From positions 1 to 41,656 of the forward strand of contig NZ_CALIBH010000286.1 in NCBI RefSeq assembly GCF_938045775.1: a stretch of DNA of 41,656 nucleotides. Reading direction: 5' to 3'. A program made the position numbers and the translations under genes. This DNA is from an uncultured Campylobacter sp. Its GTDB lineage: Bacteria; Campylobacterota; Campylobacteria; Campylobacterales; Campylobacteraceae. Positions 33,180 to 41,463 of the stretch are shown piece by piece (positions within the stretch are counted from its first letter, which is position 1; every line of letters begins with the position of its first letter). The notes beneath the pieces are model-generated. The model made no database searches. It was given only the letters and a program-made list of their open reading frames with translations, and was not told the origin of the DNA.

Positions 33180-33521
33180 ATGAGAAGATTGATGTTTGGG
33201 TTATTAATAGCGAATATATTGATGTGTTGTTGGCTTTTATATATGAGACCACCTGCAGATACGGTTTTTACCTCAAAAACATTTTACGATAAAGACCTTA
33301 TAATTCAAATCGGTGTTGGAATAATCTTTGCAATATTTGCGATCTTTATTCTCTTTAAACGCGAAAATGAGTGGAATGAAGAAAGACCCATCGCTAGGCT
33401 ATTTTTTATTCTAGCGACCCCACTTACTTGGCTTTATTATATGCTTTGTAATATCTTTTATGGCGCGTTGGCACTTTTTGAGGCCTTTACTACGCAGGCT
33501 CCTAAGCAGCATTTTAAATGA
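33180..33521 (+). CDS. Island membrane protein 2 (113 aa, about three helices)
   Basis: Unrecognised. Three hydrophobic segments: about 4-22 (LMFGLLIANILMCCWLLYM), 40-60 (IIQIGVGIIFAIFAIFILF) and 72-98 (ARLFFILATPLTWLYYMLC), with a polar loop KRENEWNEERP between the second and third. GGAGATATTCT precedes the ATG. GC counted by hand over two 60-base lines is about 29%. Confidence 0.7.
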   Translation: MRRLMFGLLIANILMCCWLLYMRPPADTVFTSKTFYDKDLIIQIGVGIIFAIFAIFILFKRENEWNEERPIARLFFILATPLTWLYYMLCNIFYGALALFEAFTTQAPKQHFK

Positions 33522-33534
33522 GAGATAAAATTCT

Positions 33535-34248
33535 ATGAGTTTTAAAAAAGCAGCCGATATATTTTATAACGTCCTTTGGGGCAAGATGCATTATGTCACC
33601 ATAGCGTTTTACGCTCTTTTATTCGTGATATGGCTAACGCACGATTTAAAATTTTTCCTTGCTACGATTGCTATAGCAGGTATAAGCTTTTATTCCTTAA
33701 AATATATCGAAGAAGACATCAAAAGCTACTACGTAATCGTGATAGCGATTTACGTCGGATACTTCTACTTTGCTTTCAAATATGCGATTTGGCTCTTTCC
33801 TTTCGATAAGGTGCCGTTTTTTACCGGGGGTGCGGATATATTTGCCTATCATCCTTGGTGGTATTTGCCGTTAGTAGCGCTCTTTCCTATTTTATGGTAT
33901 TTCATAGTATCGTTTTTGGTATTTGAGGTTATATCTAGGTTTATCAAATTTGAAGAGCTAATAGACGATTTTAGACTATTTAGAAGCTGCTATCCTTTTA
34001 TCAGATTTCACGATATGTTTAGATATGATGTAGAAGAAGAGGGCGAGGTGGATTATAAAGAATTTATCGATATAAAGGCTATCGCCCCTTACGATAAATT
34101 CGGTAGGAGAGCGAATAAGGCGTCTGAGCTGGAGCCATTTGCGATAAAGCAAGTATGGCTTTGGCGCTACAGGACACTACCGCGGACTATCGCGCGAGCA
34201 TTTGGTGTATTGATTAGCTTATCAATACTTTCAAATTTGTTTTTCTAA
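33535..34248 (+). CDS. Island membrane protein 3 (237 aa, polytopic)
   Basis: Largest product of the cluster and unrecognised. Hydrophobic segments lie at about 20-55, 64-90, 105-132 and 220-236. A cytoplasmic-looking loop of roughly 80 residues between the last two contains RYDVEEEGEVDYKEF and RRANKASELEPFAIKQVW. Rich in Phe, Tyr and Trp. The gap to the previous gene is 13 bp, and the ribosome-binding site is only a weak GAGA, suggesting translational coupling. Probably the core subunit if the seven genes form a complex (inference). Confidence 0.72.
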   Translation: MSFKKAADIFYNVLWGKMHYVTIAFYALLFVIWLTHDLKFFLATIAIAGISFYSLKYIEEDIKSYYVIVIAIYVGYFYFAFKYAIWLFPFDKVPFFTGGADIFAYHPWWYLPLVALFPILWYFIVSFLVFEVISRFIKFEELIDDFRLFRSCYPFIRFHDMFRYDVEEEGEVDYKEFIDIKAIAPYDKFGRRANKASELEPFAIKQVWLWRYRTLPRTIARAFGVLISLSILSNLFF

Positions 34249-34259
34249 AGGATAAGATT

Positions 34260-34448
34260 ATGGATTTTTGGGATTTAAAACACGAATTAAGCCAAGGTGG
34301 CTTCTTTTTTCAATATCTTGCTTTTGCTGTCATAATATCAAGCGTTTTGGCTATAGTATGGACTTTTGGTTTACGGGCACTTCAAATTACCGCACTATCG
34401 CACTCGATTATGAAGGGCATTGGCGAGGCGCTTTTTAGGCTGCTATAG
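34260..34448 (+). CDS. Island membrane protein 4 (62 aa, one helix)
   Basis: Unrecognised small protein with one long hydrophobic segment (about 15-40, FFFQYLAFAVIISSVLAIVW) and an amphipathic C-terminal helix (LSHSIMKGIGEALFRLL). AAAGGATAAGATT before the ATG is a strong ribosome-binding site, 11 bp after the previous stop, which supports real translation. Confidence 0.65.
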   Translation: MDFWDLKHELSQGGFFFQYLAFAVIISSVLAIVWTFGLRALQITALSHSIMKGIGEALFRLL

Positions 34449-34489
34449 GCAAATTACTGCTTTGAAATAAATTTAAAAGGATTGATATT

Positions 34490-34696
34490 ATGACCGATAG
34501 AGAGATAACGACCCTGGTAGGAAGCAATAGCTTTCAACTAAAATGCGTATTAGCTTGCATCGTGTTTGCTATTATCGCCATAGCTACGGGATTTTTCGAT
34601 ATGGGCAGCAGAGAAAAGCGACTAGGCGACGTCAATCTGACTGCGCTTCCGACCTTTGATAGGATAATCCAAACCGCTAAAGCTTCGATTAGATAA
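34490..34696 (+). CDS. Island membrane protein 5 (68 aa, one helix)
   Basis: Unrecognised. One membrane segment (about 17-37, LKCVLACIVFAIIAIATGFF) and a polar C-terminal region of about 30 residues (EKRLGDVNLTALPTFDRIIQ). AAAAGGATTGATATT precedes the ATG. Confidence 0.65.
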   Translation: MTDREITTLVGSNSFQLKCVLACIVFAIIAIATGFFDMGSREKRLGDVNLTALPTFDRIIQTAKASIR

Positions 34697-34705
34697 GGAA
34701 TTTAA

Positions 34706-34870
34706 ATGGCTACAAAAGATCCCTACGCAGACGTAAGAAAGGTGCTTTACTGGTTTATAGTAGCGTTCATAATCATAGCAGGAGCGATAGTATATGAGAT
34801 AGTCGTAAGCTCCAATGCAAACTATGCGCGCATTAAAGCAGAAAGCAAGCAAACATCGCAAACAAAATAA
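34706..34870 (+). CDS. Island membrane protein 6 (54 aa, one helix)
   Basis: Short gene found by reading the frame from ATG 34706 to TAA 34870. The product starts MATKDPYADVRKVLYW, has one hydrophobic segment (about 15-34, WFIVAFIIIAGAIVYEIVV) and a polar tail ending KQTSQTK. AAGGAATTTAA precedes the ATG, nine bases after the previous stop. Unrecognised. Confidence 0.65.
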   Translation: MATKDPYADVRKVLYWFIVAFIIIAGAIVYEIVVSSNANYARIKAESKQTSQTK

Positions 34871-34913
34871 CGTAATGGATTGCGAAAATAAAGTATTATT
34901 TAAAGGAGTAAAA

Positions 34914-35159
34914 ATGGCTGGTATTTTTAAATGGAGATTGCCTACTGATGCCGAGCTAGATTTAAAGCAATACGAAGCTCATCGGCTCGATAATGAAACC
35001 GCTCGTGTTTACGCTCGTAAATATATCTTAGGATTTTTATTTGTGCTAGTTGTATGCGGTGCAATAACATTTATAAGTATAAACAAGGGCTCTTACGTAG
35101 ATACAGAAATAGAAAGCGCCTACTACTACCATAACGTAGATGTTATAACATTGGAATAA
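34914..35159 (+). CDS. Island membrane protein 7 (81 aa, one helix)
   Basis: 81 residues from the ATG at 34914, chosen because AAAGGAGTAAAA lies directly upstream; the frame could extend 33 residues further into the previous gene. A charged cytoplasmic-looking N half (DAELDLKQYEAHRLDNETARVYARK) is followed by one helix (about 37-57, ILGFLFVLVVCGAITFISI) and a short tail with YYYHN. Unrecognised. Last gene of the low-GC cluster. Confidence 0.68.
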   Translation: MAGIFKWRLPTDAELDLKQYEAHRLDNETARVYARKYILGFLFVLVVCGAITFISINKGSYVDTEIESAYYYHNVDVITLE

Positions 35160-35674
35160 AAAGCCCTTTTATAAAATTCCGCACCTACTCGCAAGTCAAA
35201 ACCTCCAAGGCTATCGGTTTACGCTATATGCGAGTAGAACTCTGACGCGTAAAATTTCACGGCGTAAAATTCCGTTTAAACCGCCGCACAAAATTTCAGG
35301 GCGGCGCGGCAGTATTTTAAAACACGATGGAATTTCAAAGCGCAACAAAATTTTAGAGCATAACGACTTGCCAAGATATAATAAAATTTCAAAGCATAGC
35401 GGCAGTTCAAAATACAAAGCCTCGTGCTGCGAAATTTTATAATCCACTCCGCAAAATCTCGCGGTAAAATTTCGCTTTTAAAATTTTAAATTACGCGCGC
35501 TGTCCATCCGCCTGCGCGCCCTTAATTTAGCTAAATTTATAGCCCGAAACGGCAGTGAGCTAAGCTCAAAGCTAACCAAATTTAAAAAGCGAGCCAGGGC
35601 TTTAAGCGACGATCTAAGCTTAAAATTTGCAAAATAATAGTAAGCTTAGCCCATTTTTTACAAAGGTCTGAAAT
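35160..35674. other. Non-coding filler between the small-gene cluster and rseP
   Basis: 515 bases. 35240-35450 holds at least six AAAATTTC/AAATTTTA-AAGC-like words separated by GC-rich spacers of 10-30 bases. The repeats generate an antisense open frame full of FEIL/SKIL phrases that I reject. 35480-35670 is less repetitive, and a promoter for rseP may lie here, but no clear -10 box is seen. Confidence 0.55.
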
Positions 35675-36790
35675 TTGAAAAGCATAATTTTAACGCTCGC
35701 GATCCTGGCGGTCGGATTTTATTTCTACTCGATAAATTTTATGGTCACAGTGCTAGCGATCAGCTTCCTCATCTTTTTCCACGAGCTGGGGCATTTTTTG
35801 GCGGCACGGGCGCTGGGCGTGGGGGTGAACGTCTTTAGCGTGGGCTTTGGAGAGAAGGTCTTTACCAAGCGCATCGGCGCTACGCAGTACGCCATCAGCG
35901 CGATCCCTCTGGGGGGTTACGTGAGCCTTAAGGGGCAGGAGGATCTGGATCCCGCTGCAGTAAGCGCGGACCCCGATAGCTACAACTCCAAAGGCCCGAT
36001 CGCGCGCATAATCATACTTTTTGCGGGGCCGTTTTTTAACCTGTTGCTTGCGTTTTTGATCTACATCGCGCTGGGCTACATCGGCGTCGAAAAGTTAGCG
36101 CCCAAGGTCGGCAAAATCTCGCCGGATTCCGCCGCGGCAAGCGCAGGGCTAATGCTAAACGATGAAATTTTATCGATCGACGGCAAGCAGATCCGCGAGT
36201 GGGACGACATCTCAAAGCAGGTAACCGCCGCACCGCTAAGCCTAGAGATCATGCGCGGCGGCGAGCGGCTGAGCCTGCAGCTCACGCCGAAGCTCGGCGA
36301 GAAAAAAACCATCTGGCGCGAGAGCATCAGAGTGCCGCTCATCGGCATTTCGCCCGATTACAACGCGACCGTGACGCTATATCACAAAGGTGCTCGCTCG
36401 CTTAGCTTCGCGTGGGATCAGACGGTGGAGGCATCAAAGCTCATCTTGGTAGGGCTCGAGAAGCTCGCTAGCGGCGTCGTTTCGCCAAAGGAGATGGGCG
36501 GCATCGTCGCTATTACGGACATCACCTCAAAGGCGGTCGATTACGGCGCGGCGGTCCTGCTCGCGCTCGTGGCGCTAATATCGGTAAATTTAGGGCTTAT
36601 CAATCTCTTTCCGATCCCAGCACTCGACGGCGGACACATCGCGTTTAATCTCTTTGAGCTCATCTTCCGCCGCCCCGTGCCAAAGCGAGTGTTTGTGGGC
36701 GCCAGCTACGTAGGTATGGGGATTTTGGCGCTTTTGATGATATTTACGGTGCTAAATGATTTCGCTAGAATTTTGGGATTTTACAAATGA
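35675..36790 (+). CDS. rseP: RseP-type site-2 protease (M50 family)
   Basis: 371-residue inner-membrane zinc protease. The zinc motif HELGH is at 36-40 in the first long helix, one PDZ domain lies at about 110-200 (VGKISPDSAAASAGLMLNDEILSIDG), and the third ligand is in the LDG motif (NLFPIPALDGGH). The start is TTG 35675, with AAAGG about 9 bases upstream. Escherichia coli RseP has two PDZ domains; one is usual in Campylobacterota. It cleaves membrane-bound substrates such as anti-sigma factors or signal peptides; the substrate here is unknown. It overlaps yggS by 4 bp. Confidence 0.93.
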   Translation: MKSIILTLAILAVGFYFYSINFMVTVLAISFLIFFHELGHFLAARALGVGVNVFSVGFGEKVFTKRIGATQYAISAIPLGGYVSLKGQEDLDPAAVSADPDSYNSKGPIARIIILFAGPFFNLLLAFLIYIALGYIGVEKLAPKVGKISPDSAAASAGLMLNDEILSIDGKQIREWDDISKQVTAAPLSLEIMRGGERLSLQLTPKLGEKKTIWRESIRVPLIGISPDYNATVTLYHKGARSLSFAWDQTVEASKLILVGLEKLASGVVSPKEMGGIVAITDITSKAVDYGAAVLLALVALISVNLGLINLFPIPALDGGHIAFNLFELIFRRPVPKRVFVGASYVGMGILALLMIFTVLNDFARILGFYK

Positions 36791-37425
36791 GGCTGGATGA
36801 AATTTTAAAGCGCATTGAGGCTGCAAAAGTAGGCGCGGGCGAAGTGCAGCTAGTCGCGGTGAGTAAAAACGTAGGCACAGATGAAGTGCGCGAGCTGTAT
36901 TCGCAAGGACAGATCGCGTTTGGCGAAAACAGAGTGCAGGAGCTAAAGCGCAAAAGCGAACTACTGCGTGAACTGCCGCTAAAGTGGCACTTCATCGGCA
37001 CGCTACAAAGCAACAAAATCAATCAGCTCATCGCTCTGCGCCCGACGCTGTGGCAGAGCTGCAACTCCTATGAACTCGCGCTTGCCGTAAATAAGCGGCT
37101 AACTTATCCGCTAGATACGCTGCTAGAGATCAACGCTGCGGGCGAGAGCTCCAAAACGGGGCTCGATAAAAACCGAGCGGTGGAGGAGTTTTTGCGCATC
37201 AAGCAGGAGTGCAAAAATCTAAATTTAATCGGCGTGATGAGCATCGGCGCGCATGTGGACGAGCCCGCGCAGATCGCGCGAAGCTTCGAGGCAAGCCGCG
37301 AGATCTTCGATGCGCTCGTGCCGCACGGCGCGCGGATCTGCTCGATGGGGATGAGCGATGATTTTGAGCTCGCGATCAAATGCGGCTCGAACATGATCCG
37401 CCTGGGTAGAATTTTATACGCCTAG
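36787..37425 (+). CDS. YggS-family pyridoxal-phosphate homeostasis protein
   Basis: 212-residue single-domain PLP-binding TIM barrel. The PLP lysine is K27 in VQLVAVSKNVG. FGENRVQELKRK, KWHFIGTLQSNKI and the phosphate-binding CSMGMSDDFELAIKCGSNMIRLG are hallmarks. It buffers free PLP rather than catalysing a known reaction. Slightly shorter than the usual 220-230. ATGA overlap with rseP. Confidence 0.94.
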   Translation: MRLDEILKRIEAAKVGAGEVQLVAVSKNVGTDEVRELYSQGQIAFGENRVQELKRKSELLRELPLKWHFIGTLQSNKINQLIALRPTLWQSCNSYELALAVNKRLTYPLDTLLEINAAGESSKTGLDKNRAVEEFLRIKQECKNLNLIGVMSIGAHVDEPAQIARSFEASREIFDALVPHGARICSMGMSDDFELAIKCGSNMIRLGRILYA

Positions 37426-37722
37426 GTCCCGAGGAACGGGGCTTTATCGCGCGAGCAAATTTTATACCGCTTTTATTCGGCGGCACACTTGATTTGCCGC
37501 GCGAGCTAAATTCGGCGCGTAACTTGAAATTTAGAGCAATGCTTGATTTTACGTGCTACTTAAATTTAGCGCGTTATTGAAATTTTACGCAGCGCAACAA
37601 TACGGCATCAAATTTTAAACCTCGATAAAATTTATTCGCAACGACGCAAATTTTAAAGACGTGAGAATATAAAATTCTAAGCGCAATCCATATAAAGACA
37701 GAATCTTAAAAGGCGAAATTTC
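37426..37722. other. Filler upstream of the ABC-ATPase remnant
   Basis: About 300 bases of AAATTT words alternating with GC-rich spacers (for example TTAAATTTAGCGCG, GAAATTTTACGCAGC, CAAATTTTAAAC). No gene on either strand, and no recognisable remains of the missing N-terminal part of the transporter gene. Confidence 0.55.
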
Positions 37723-38040
37723 AAGTGGCAGCAGCTCGCGTATATCGCGCGCACGCTGGTTCAGGGCGCGAAAGCGATCTTTATGGACGAGCCGACAAAC
37801 GGGCTGGACTTCGGTAATCAGATCAAGCTACTCGAGATGATAAAAGCTCTAGGCGACGAGGACTACACCTTCGTGCAGACGACGCACTACCCGCGCCACG
37901 CGAAGTTCGTTTCAAGCTTGACGCTGTTTATAAAAGACGGCGAAATTTTAGCCTTCGGGCGCAGCGAGCAGCTCATAAACGCCGAAAATATCGATAAAAT
38001 TTACGGCATAAACTACGAAAGATACGAGGATAGATTATAA
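37723..38040 (+). pseudogene. Truncated ABC transporter ATPase remnant (FecE-like)
   Basis: Only the C-terminal 105 residues of an ABC ATPase remain. Homology-like sequence begins abruptly at KWQQLAYIARTLVQGAK, just after where the LSGG signature should be, then runs through Walker B IFMDEPTNGLDF, the His switch TTHYPRH and the C-terminal GINYERYED. Walker A, the Q-loop and the signature are absent, and filler with AAATTTC replaces them, with a stop codon at 37693. The style resembles iron-siderophore or haem importer ATPases. A short ATG-started protein from 37783 could be made but could not bind ATP normally. Confidence 0.85.
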
Positions 38041-38234
38041 ATTTTACGGGCGCGTAGCGCCGTTAAATTTAGTCGAATTGGGGTAAAATTGCGCGCATTA
38101 TATGGTTTTCGGCGGCAAGACGGCACGCCGAAAAACGCCAAGCTGCGGATCGCAGCTGCGGCAATGTAAGCGGCAAACCGAATTGCTAACGAGCAAAACG
38201 TCTAAATTTAAACGATAAACTTAAAAGGAAAATC

Positions 38235-38918
38235 ATGACTCCTCGAGAGATATTTTTAAACGGTTGCGCCGAGATCGCGGCAAATTTTACGGACTTCAAA
38301 CCCACGCAAAAGGGGCAAAAACTAACTAAGCTCGCAAGCGATAAGGAGATTTTATTTGAAATTTATTTTGGCTCCAGCATGCGCAACTACGCCGGCAGCG
38401 TGAGCATCCTACCGCAGATCGCGATCTACTGCAAGCGCCTAAAAAAGCTGATGCAAGAGGAGCTACCCTACTCGACCGACCTTGTTTTCGTATCGTATCT
38501 GAGCTATCTCACGCCGCGCAGGCAATTTCGCGACTGGCAGCTCGCGGGCGCTAGCTTTGAGCCCAGCGTGCGGGAGATTAGCGCGGCTATCAAAGACTAC
38601 GCGCTGCCTATTTTTGAGCTTTTTGAGGACAAGCGCAAGGCGGTGGAGTTTATGAGGCGGCACGGGGCTAAATTTAACAAAAATCTAAGCGCCTTCGATC
38701 TGCGCCCGATCTACTTTATCTATTATTTCGGTGGCAGGGACGCGGCGGAGGCGTTTTTCAACGTCTGCCTAAGCGATTGCACCTACAAAGGGCGATTTTA
38801 TAAGCTTTACGAAGAGCTTGCAAACGGCGCAGAGGCGGATTTTAGTAGGAGTTCGTTTATGGGCGATACGGAGGCTAAATTTGCATTTGTAAAAGGACTT
38901 AGAATTTTAAATGGCTGA
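38235..38918 (+). CDS. Hypothetical protein (possibly DUF4304-like)
   Basis: 227 residues, no membrane segment. The start MTPREIFLNGCAEIAANF with FKPTQKGQKLTKLASDKEILFEIYFGSS resembles small uncharacterised bacterial proteins of the DUF4304 type; I am not sure of this assignment. An AAAAGGAAAA site precedes the ATG. The frame is intact and ends 8 bases inside the next one. Function unknown; it lies in a region with several broken genes. Confidence 0.7.
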   Translation: MTPREIFLNGCAEIAANFTDFKPTQKGQKLTKLASDKEILFEIYFGSSMRNYAGSVSILPQIAIYCKRLKKLMQEELPYSTDLVFVSYLSYLTPRRQFRDWQLAGASFEPSVREISAAIKDYALPIFELFEDKRKAVEFMRRHGAKFNKNLSAFDLRPIYFIYYFGGRDAAEAFFNVCLSDCTYKGRFYKLYEELANGAEADFSRSSFMGDTEAKFAFVKGLRILNG

Positions 38919-39430
38919 AGCTTTAATTCAAATTTTAATCGTAATTTTTAGCGTTTTACTTTTGGGCGCTTTTTTGGCGCAACCCTCGCAAGCTTAGCCC
39001 GAGCTGCCTTGCCGCGATAGATGGGATAAGCGAAGCAGACGCGGTAAAAAGGCTTTCCGTGCGACCGTTTTTGTTCTGGCTGGAGCGATTTTTTATCTCA
39101 TGCGAGAGCCTTTGGTTCGATCAGGATTTCATCTATGTTTTTAGCGGGCAGAAGCTCGCGGCGAGATATAAATTTGAGCAAATTTTAGAGCTTGAAGTTA
39201 TAAAAATACGGATAAATCACGCTAGGATTTGGCGGATCAGCTTTGCAGGCGGCGCGAGCGAACTTGAACGCGGCAGCACGAACGAGTCCAAGCGAGACGG
39301 CGCGAGCGAGTATAAATTTGTGCCCGCTGCTTCGATTTTTACGCCAAACTTTAAAGAATTTTTGCAAATTTTACGCGAGAAAAACCGAGACGCGATCAAG
39401 ACGGAGCCAAGATTTTGGGAGACCGTTTAG
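38911..39430 (+). pseudogene. Small membrane-anchored protein, frameshifted at a T6 run
   Basis: The ATG at 38911 opens a frame coding a membrane anchor (MAEALIQILIVIFSVLLLG) that stops at 38997. A second frame, open from 38945 and ending at 39430, continues naturally (FWRNPRKLSPSCLAAIDG, SVRPFLFWLERFFIS, FDQDFIYVFSGQKLAARY). Removing one T from the six-T run at 38970-38975 joins them into one protein of about 172 residues. A GTG at 39059 with AAAAGG upstream could give a shorter 123-residue product. The break may be a true mutation, a phase-variable tract or a sequencing error. No known domain. Confidence 0.65.
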
Positions 39431-39563
39431 CGCGGCAGAATTTTACAAAGCGGATTTGCAAAAAATAGAAAAGGTGCGGAGCTTTCAGGCGCGATCATCG
39501 CAAAGGGCGGCAAAAGCTACGCGCGAAACCGCAAGAGGCGAAAAATAGACAAAAGGAGGCAAA

Positions 39564-40022
39564 ATGAAACGTTGGAGCAAGCTTGCAAAACGGCTTTACG
39601 AGCTCGTGGATGAAAGCATTGATTTTAAGCTCCACTGCACGGTTTATCGGATGCAAAGCAGGCGCGGCAGCACAGATTTGCCGCGATATTTTATCACGCT
39701 TGCGGGCGAGATTATTTTTGATTACCCGAAGGATTTCGTGCTAAAAAGCGGCGGCGTAAAAAGCCTAGCAGGGGGCGTTCTAACGAAAATTTATCCGTAT
39801 GGTAACGACATAAGCGACATCGGCGAGCTTATCCGCGAATATATCGATACGCCCAGAGAGGAGCTGTTCGCAAAGCACTTCGATGAGGGTGGATGGGGGC
39901 TTGCAAATATCCTAAAGGCTGCCGACAAACGCATCGGCAAAAGGAGGCTGCAAATTTTAGCCAAAAACAAGAAAAATCAAGCGATGCAAAAGGTGATAGC
40001 GGCTAGATTGGAGGCCTCGTAA
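39564..40022 (+). CDS. Hypothetical protein, SF0329-like
   Basis: 152 residues, soluble, basic. The start MKRWSKLAKRLYELVDESIDFKLH, with tRYFITLAGE-like and EIIFDYP segments, recalls the uncharacterised SF0329 family of small bacterial proteins; this is from memory and moderate. A strong AAAAGGAGG site precedes the ATG. No membrane segment. The C terminus is lysine-rich (KRRLQILAKNKKNQAMQ). Isolated gene; function unknown. Confidence 0.65.
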   Translation: MKRWSKLAKRLYELVDESIDFKLHCTVYRMQSRRGSTDLPRYFITLAGEIIFDYPKDFVLKSGGVKSLAGGVLTKIYPYGNDISDIGELIREYIDTPREELFAKHFDEGGWGLANILKAADKRIGKRRLQILAKNKKNQAMQKVIAARLEAS

Positions 40023-40297
40023 TAAGTTTGAGCGGAGATTTAAAGGCAGAGCGAACAAGCGCGGGCGGCAGACTAAAATTTTGATTTATGAGCGGACTTT
40101 CTAAAATTTAGCTTCGATCATTCGGTGAAAATTTAAAGAATTTCGAGCATATAAAATACGCAGAGGTAGGCTTACCTTAGTACTTTTCGCCGGGCGGTTT
40201 GAAATTTCAGGCGGGTTTGGGCGCGGCGCATAATTTTGCGCTAAAATTTAATGAAAAATCGGTGCGGTCCGCCCGTTAAAACCAGGAAAGGATAGTT
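40023..40297. other. Intergenic filler before the methyltransferase gene
   Basis: 275 bases of AAATTT-rich filler with no gene seen. A ribosome-binding site AAAGGATAG lies at its end before the ATG at 40298. Confidence 0.45.
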
Positions 40298-41096
40298 ATG
40301 ATTTTAGTTTCAAACTACGATGAGATCGACTTTGACGCGCTTTATAAGACGCAAAAGGCAAAAAGTTCGTTCGGCAAAAAGCTGGCCGAGCATTGGGATA
40401 AAAAGGCGCCGAGCTTCAACGAGGGCGTGATGAAAAGCGCCTACGCGCGCGAGTTTATAGACAAGGTCGATTTTACTGGCGTTTCTACGCTACTTGATTT
40501 TGCATGCGGCGCAGGCGCGCTAAGCATCGCCGCAGCGGATAAGCTGGAGCGGATCTACGGCTATAACTTTTCGCCCAAAATGCTGGAATTTGCCCGCGAG
40601 AATGCTCAAATTTACGGCGCAAAAAACGCAAAATTTGCGCAAAAAGCCTTTGAGGACGACTGGTCGGACGTGCCCGCGTGCGACGTGGTTTTCGCCTCGC
40701 GCTGCCTTGAGGTGGACGATCTAAAAACCGCGCTTAAAAAGCTTCTTTCAAAGACCAAAAAATCGCTTTATATCACGTTTAAAGTGGGCGGCAGCTTCGT
40801 GGATGATGAAATTTTGGATGCGATAGGGCGCGAAGTGGAGCAAAAGCCCGACTTCGTCTATCTTTTAAACATCCTATTTCAAATGGGCTATCTGCCGAGC
40901 CTCAGCTATATCAAAGCCCAGTGTCACGGCGGCGGAGCGAAAAGTTCGGAGGAGTTTGTGCAAAAGACGCGCCGGATGCTAGACGGCGAGCTAAGCGAAA
41001 CCGGAGGAGGCGCGGCTAGCGAAGTATTTTAACAGCGGCAAATACGAGCCAAAGCGGGATTTTATGCACTGGGCGTTCGTGCGGGTGAATGTTTAG
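40298..41096 (+). pseudogene. Class I SAM-dependent methyltransferase with a C-terminal frameshift
   Basis: The frame from 40298 codes 244 residues with a Rossmann methyltransferase core: motif I LLDFACGAGALS, an acidic residue region GYNFSPKMLEFAREN, and DVVFASRCLEV. It ends at 41032 in an unlikely tail (LSETGGGAASEVF). Dropping one A from the AAA at 40998-41000 gives a convincing continuation to the stop at 41094-41096: PEEARLAKYFNSG, then KYEPKRDFMHWAFVRVNV. The intact gene would therefore end at 41096. The methyl acceptor is unknown. The core is intact, so the shortened protein may still work. Confidence 0.8.
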
Positions 41097-41463
41097 CGCA
41101 ACGCTCCGCTCTCACAATGCTGGAATTACATATTCGAGCCGGCTTATCATCTTGAAAATAACCAACCGTATCTGCTCTGGCGATCGCTCGTGGTATATAG
41201 AAGGCAAGTTACGTATAATATTAAATTTATCGCGTAAAAATATGAGTTAAATTTTTGTAGCTTATCACATAAAATAAAAATTGAAAATTTTTATACGCTG
41301 CGCTTTGAAATTTTAAAGCACAAATCGAATTAAGGGCTGCGGTCTTAGAATTTTATTCTCTTCTAAATTTAAAAAGGGGCGAGAAATCTATCGCCCCTGA
41401 AATTTTAAGTATAGGATTTGATTTTATAGATGTGCAAGCTAGGGCTTACGCATCTCTTAAAAT
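41097..41463. other. Intergenic region before the window-end barrel gene
   Basis: About 370 bases between convergent genes; no credible coding region. It is AT-rich and contains the terminator listed separately. Confidence 0.5.
41375..41398 (-). terminator. Rho-independent terminator of the barrel-protein gene
   Basis: Perfect 8-bp stem AGGGGCGA/TCGCCCCT with an 8-base loop. Read on the minus strand it is followed by TTTTT, and it lies about 65 bases after the stop at 41464. Confidence 0.88.

Noticed and set aside
32876..35159. Prophage or conjugative element
   Set aside because: No integrase, structural, relaxase or replication gene and no flanking direct repeats or tRNA; only small membrane proteins are present.
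35211..35447. Antisense 78-residue open frame with repeated FEIL phrases
   Set aside because: It is the translation of the intergenic AAATTTC repeats on the opposite strand; no ribosome-binding site.
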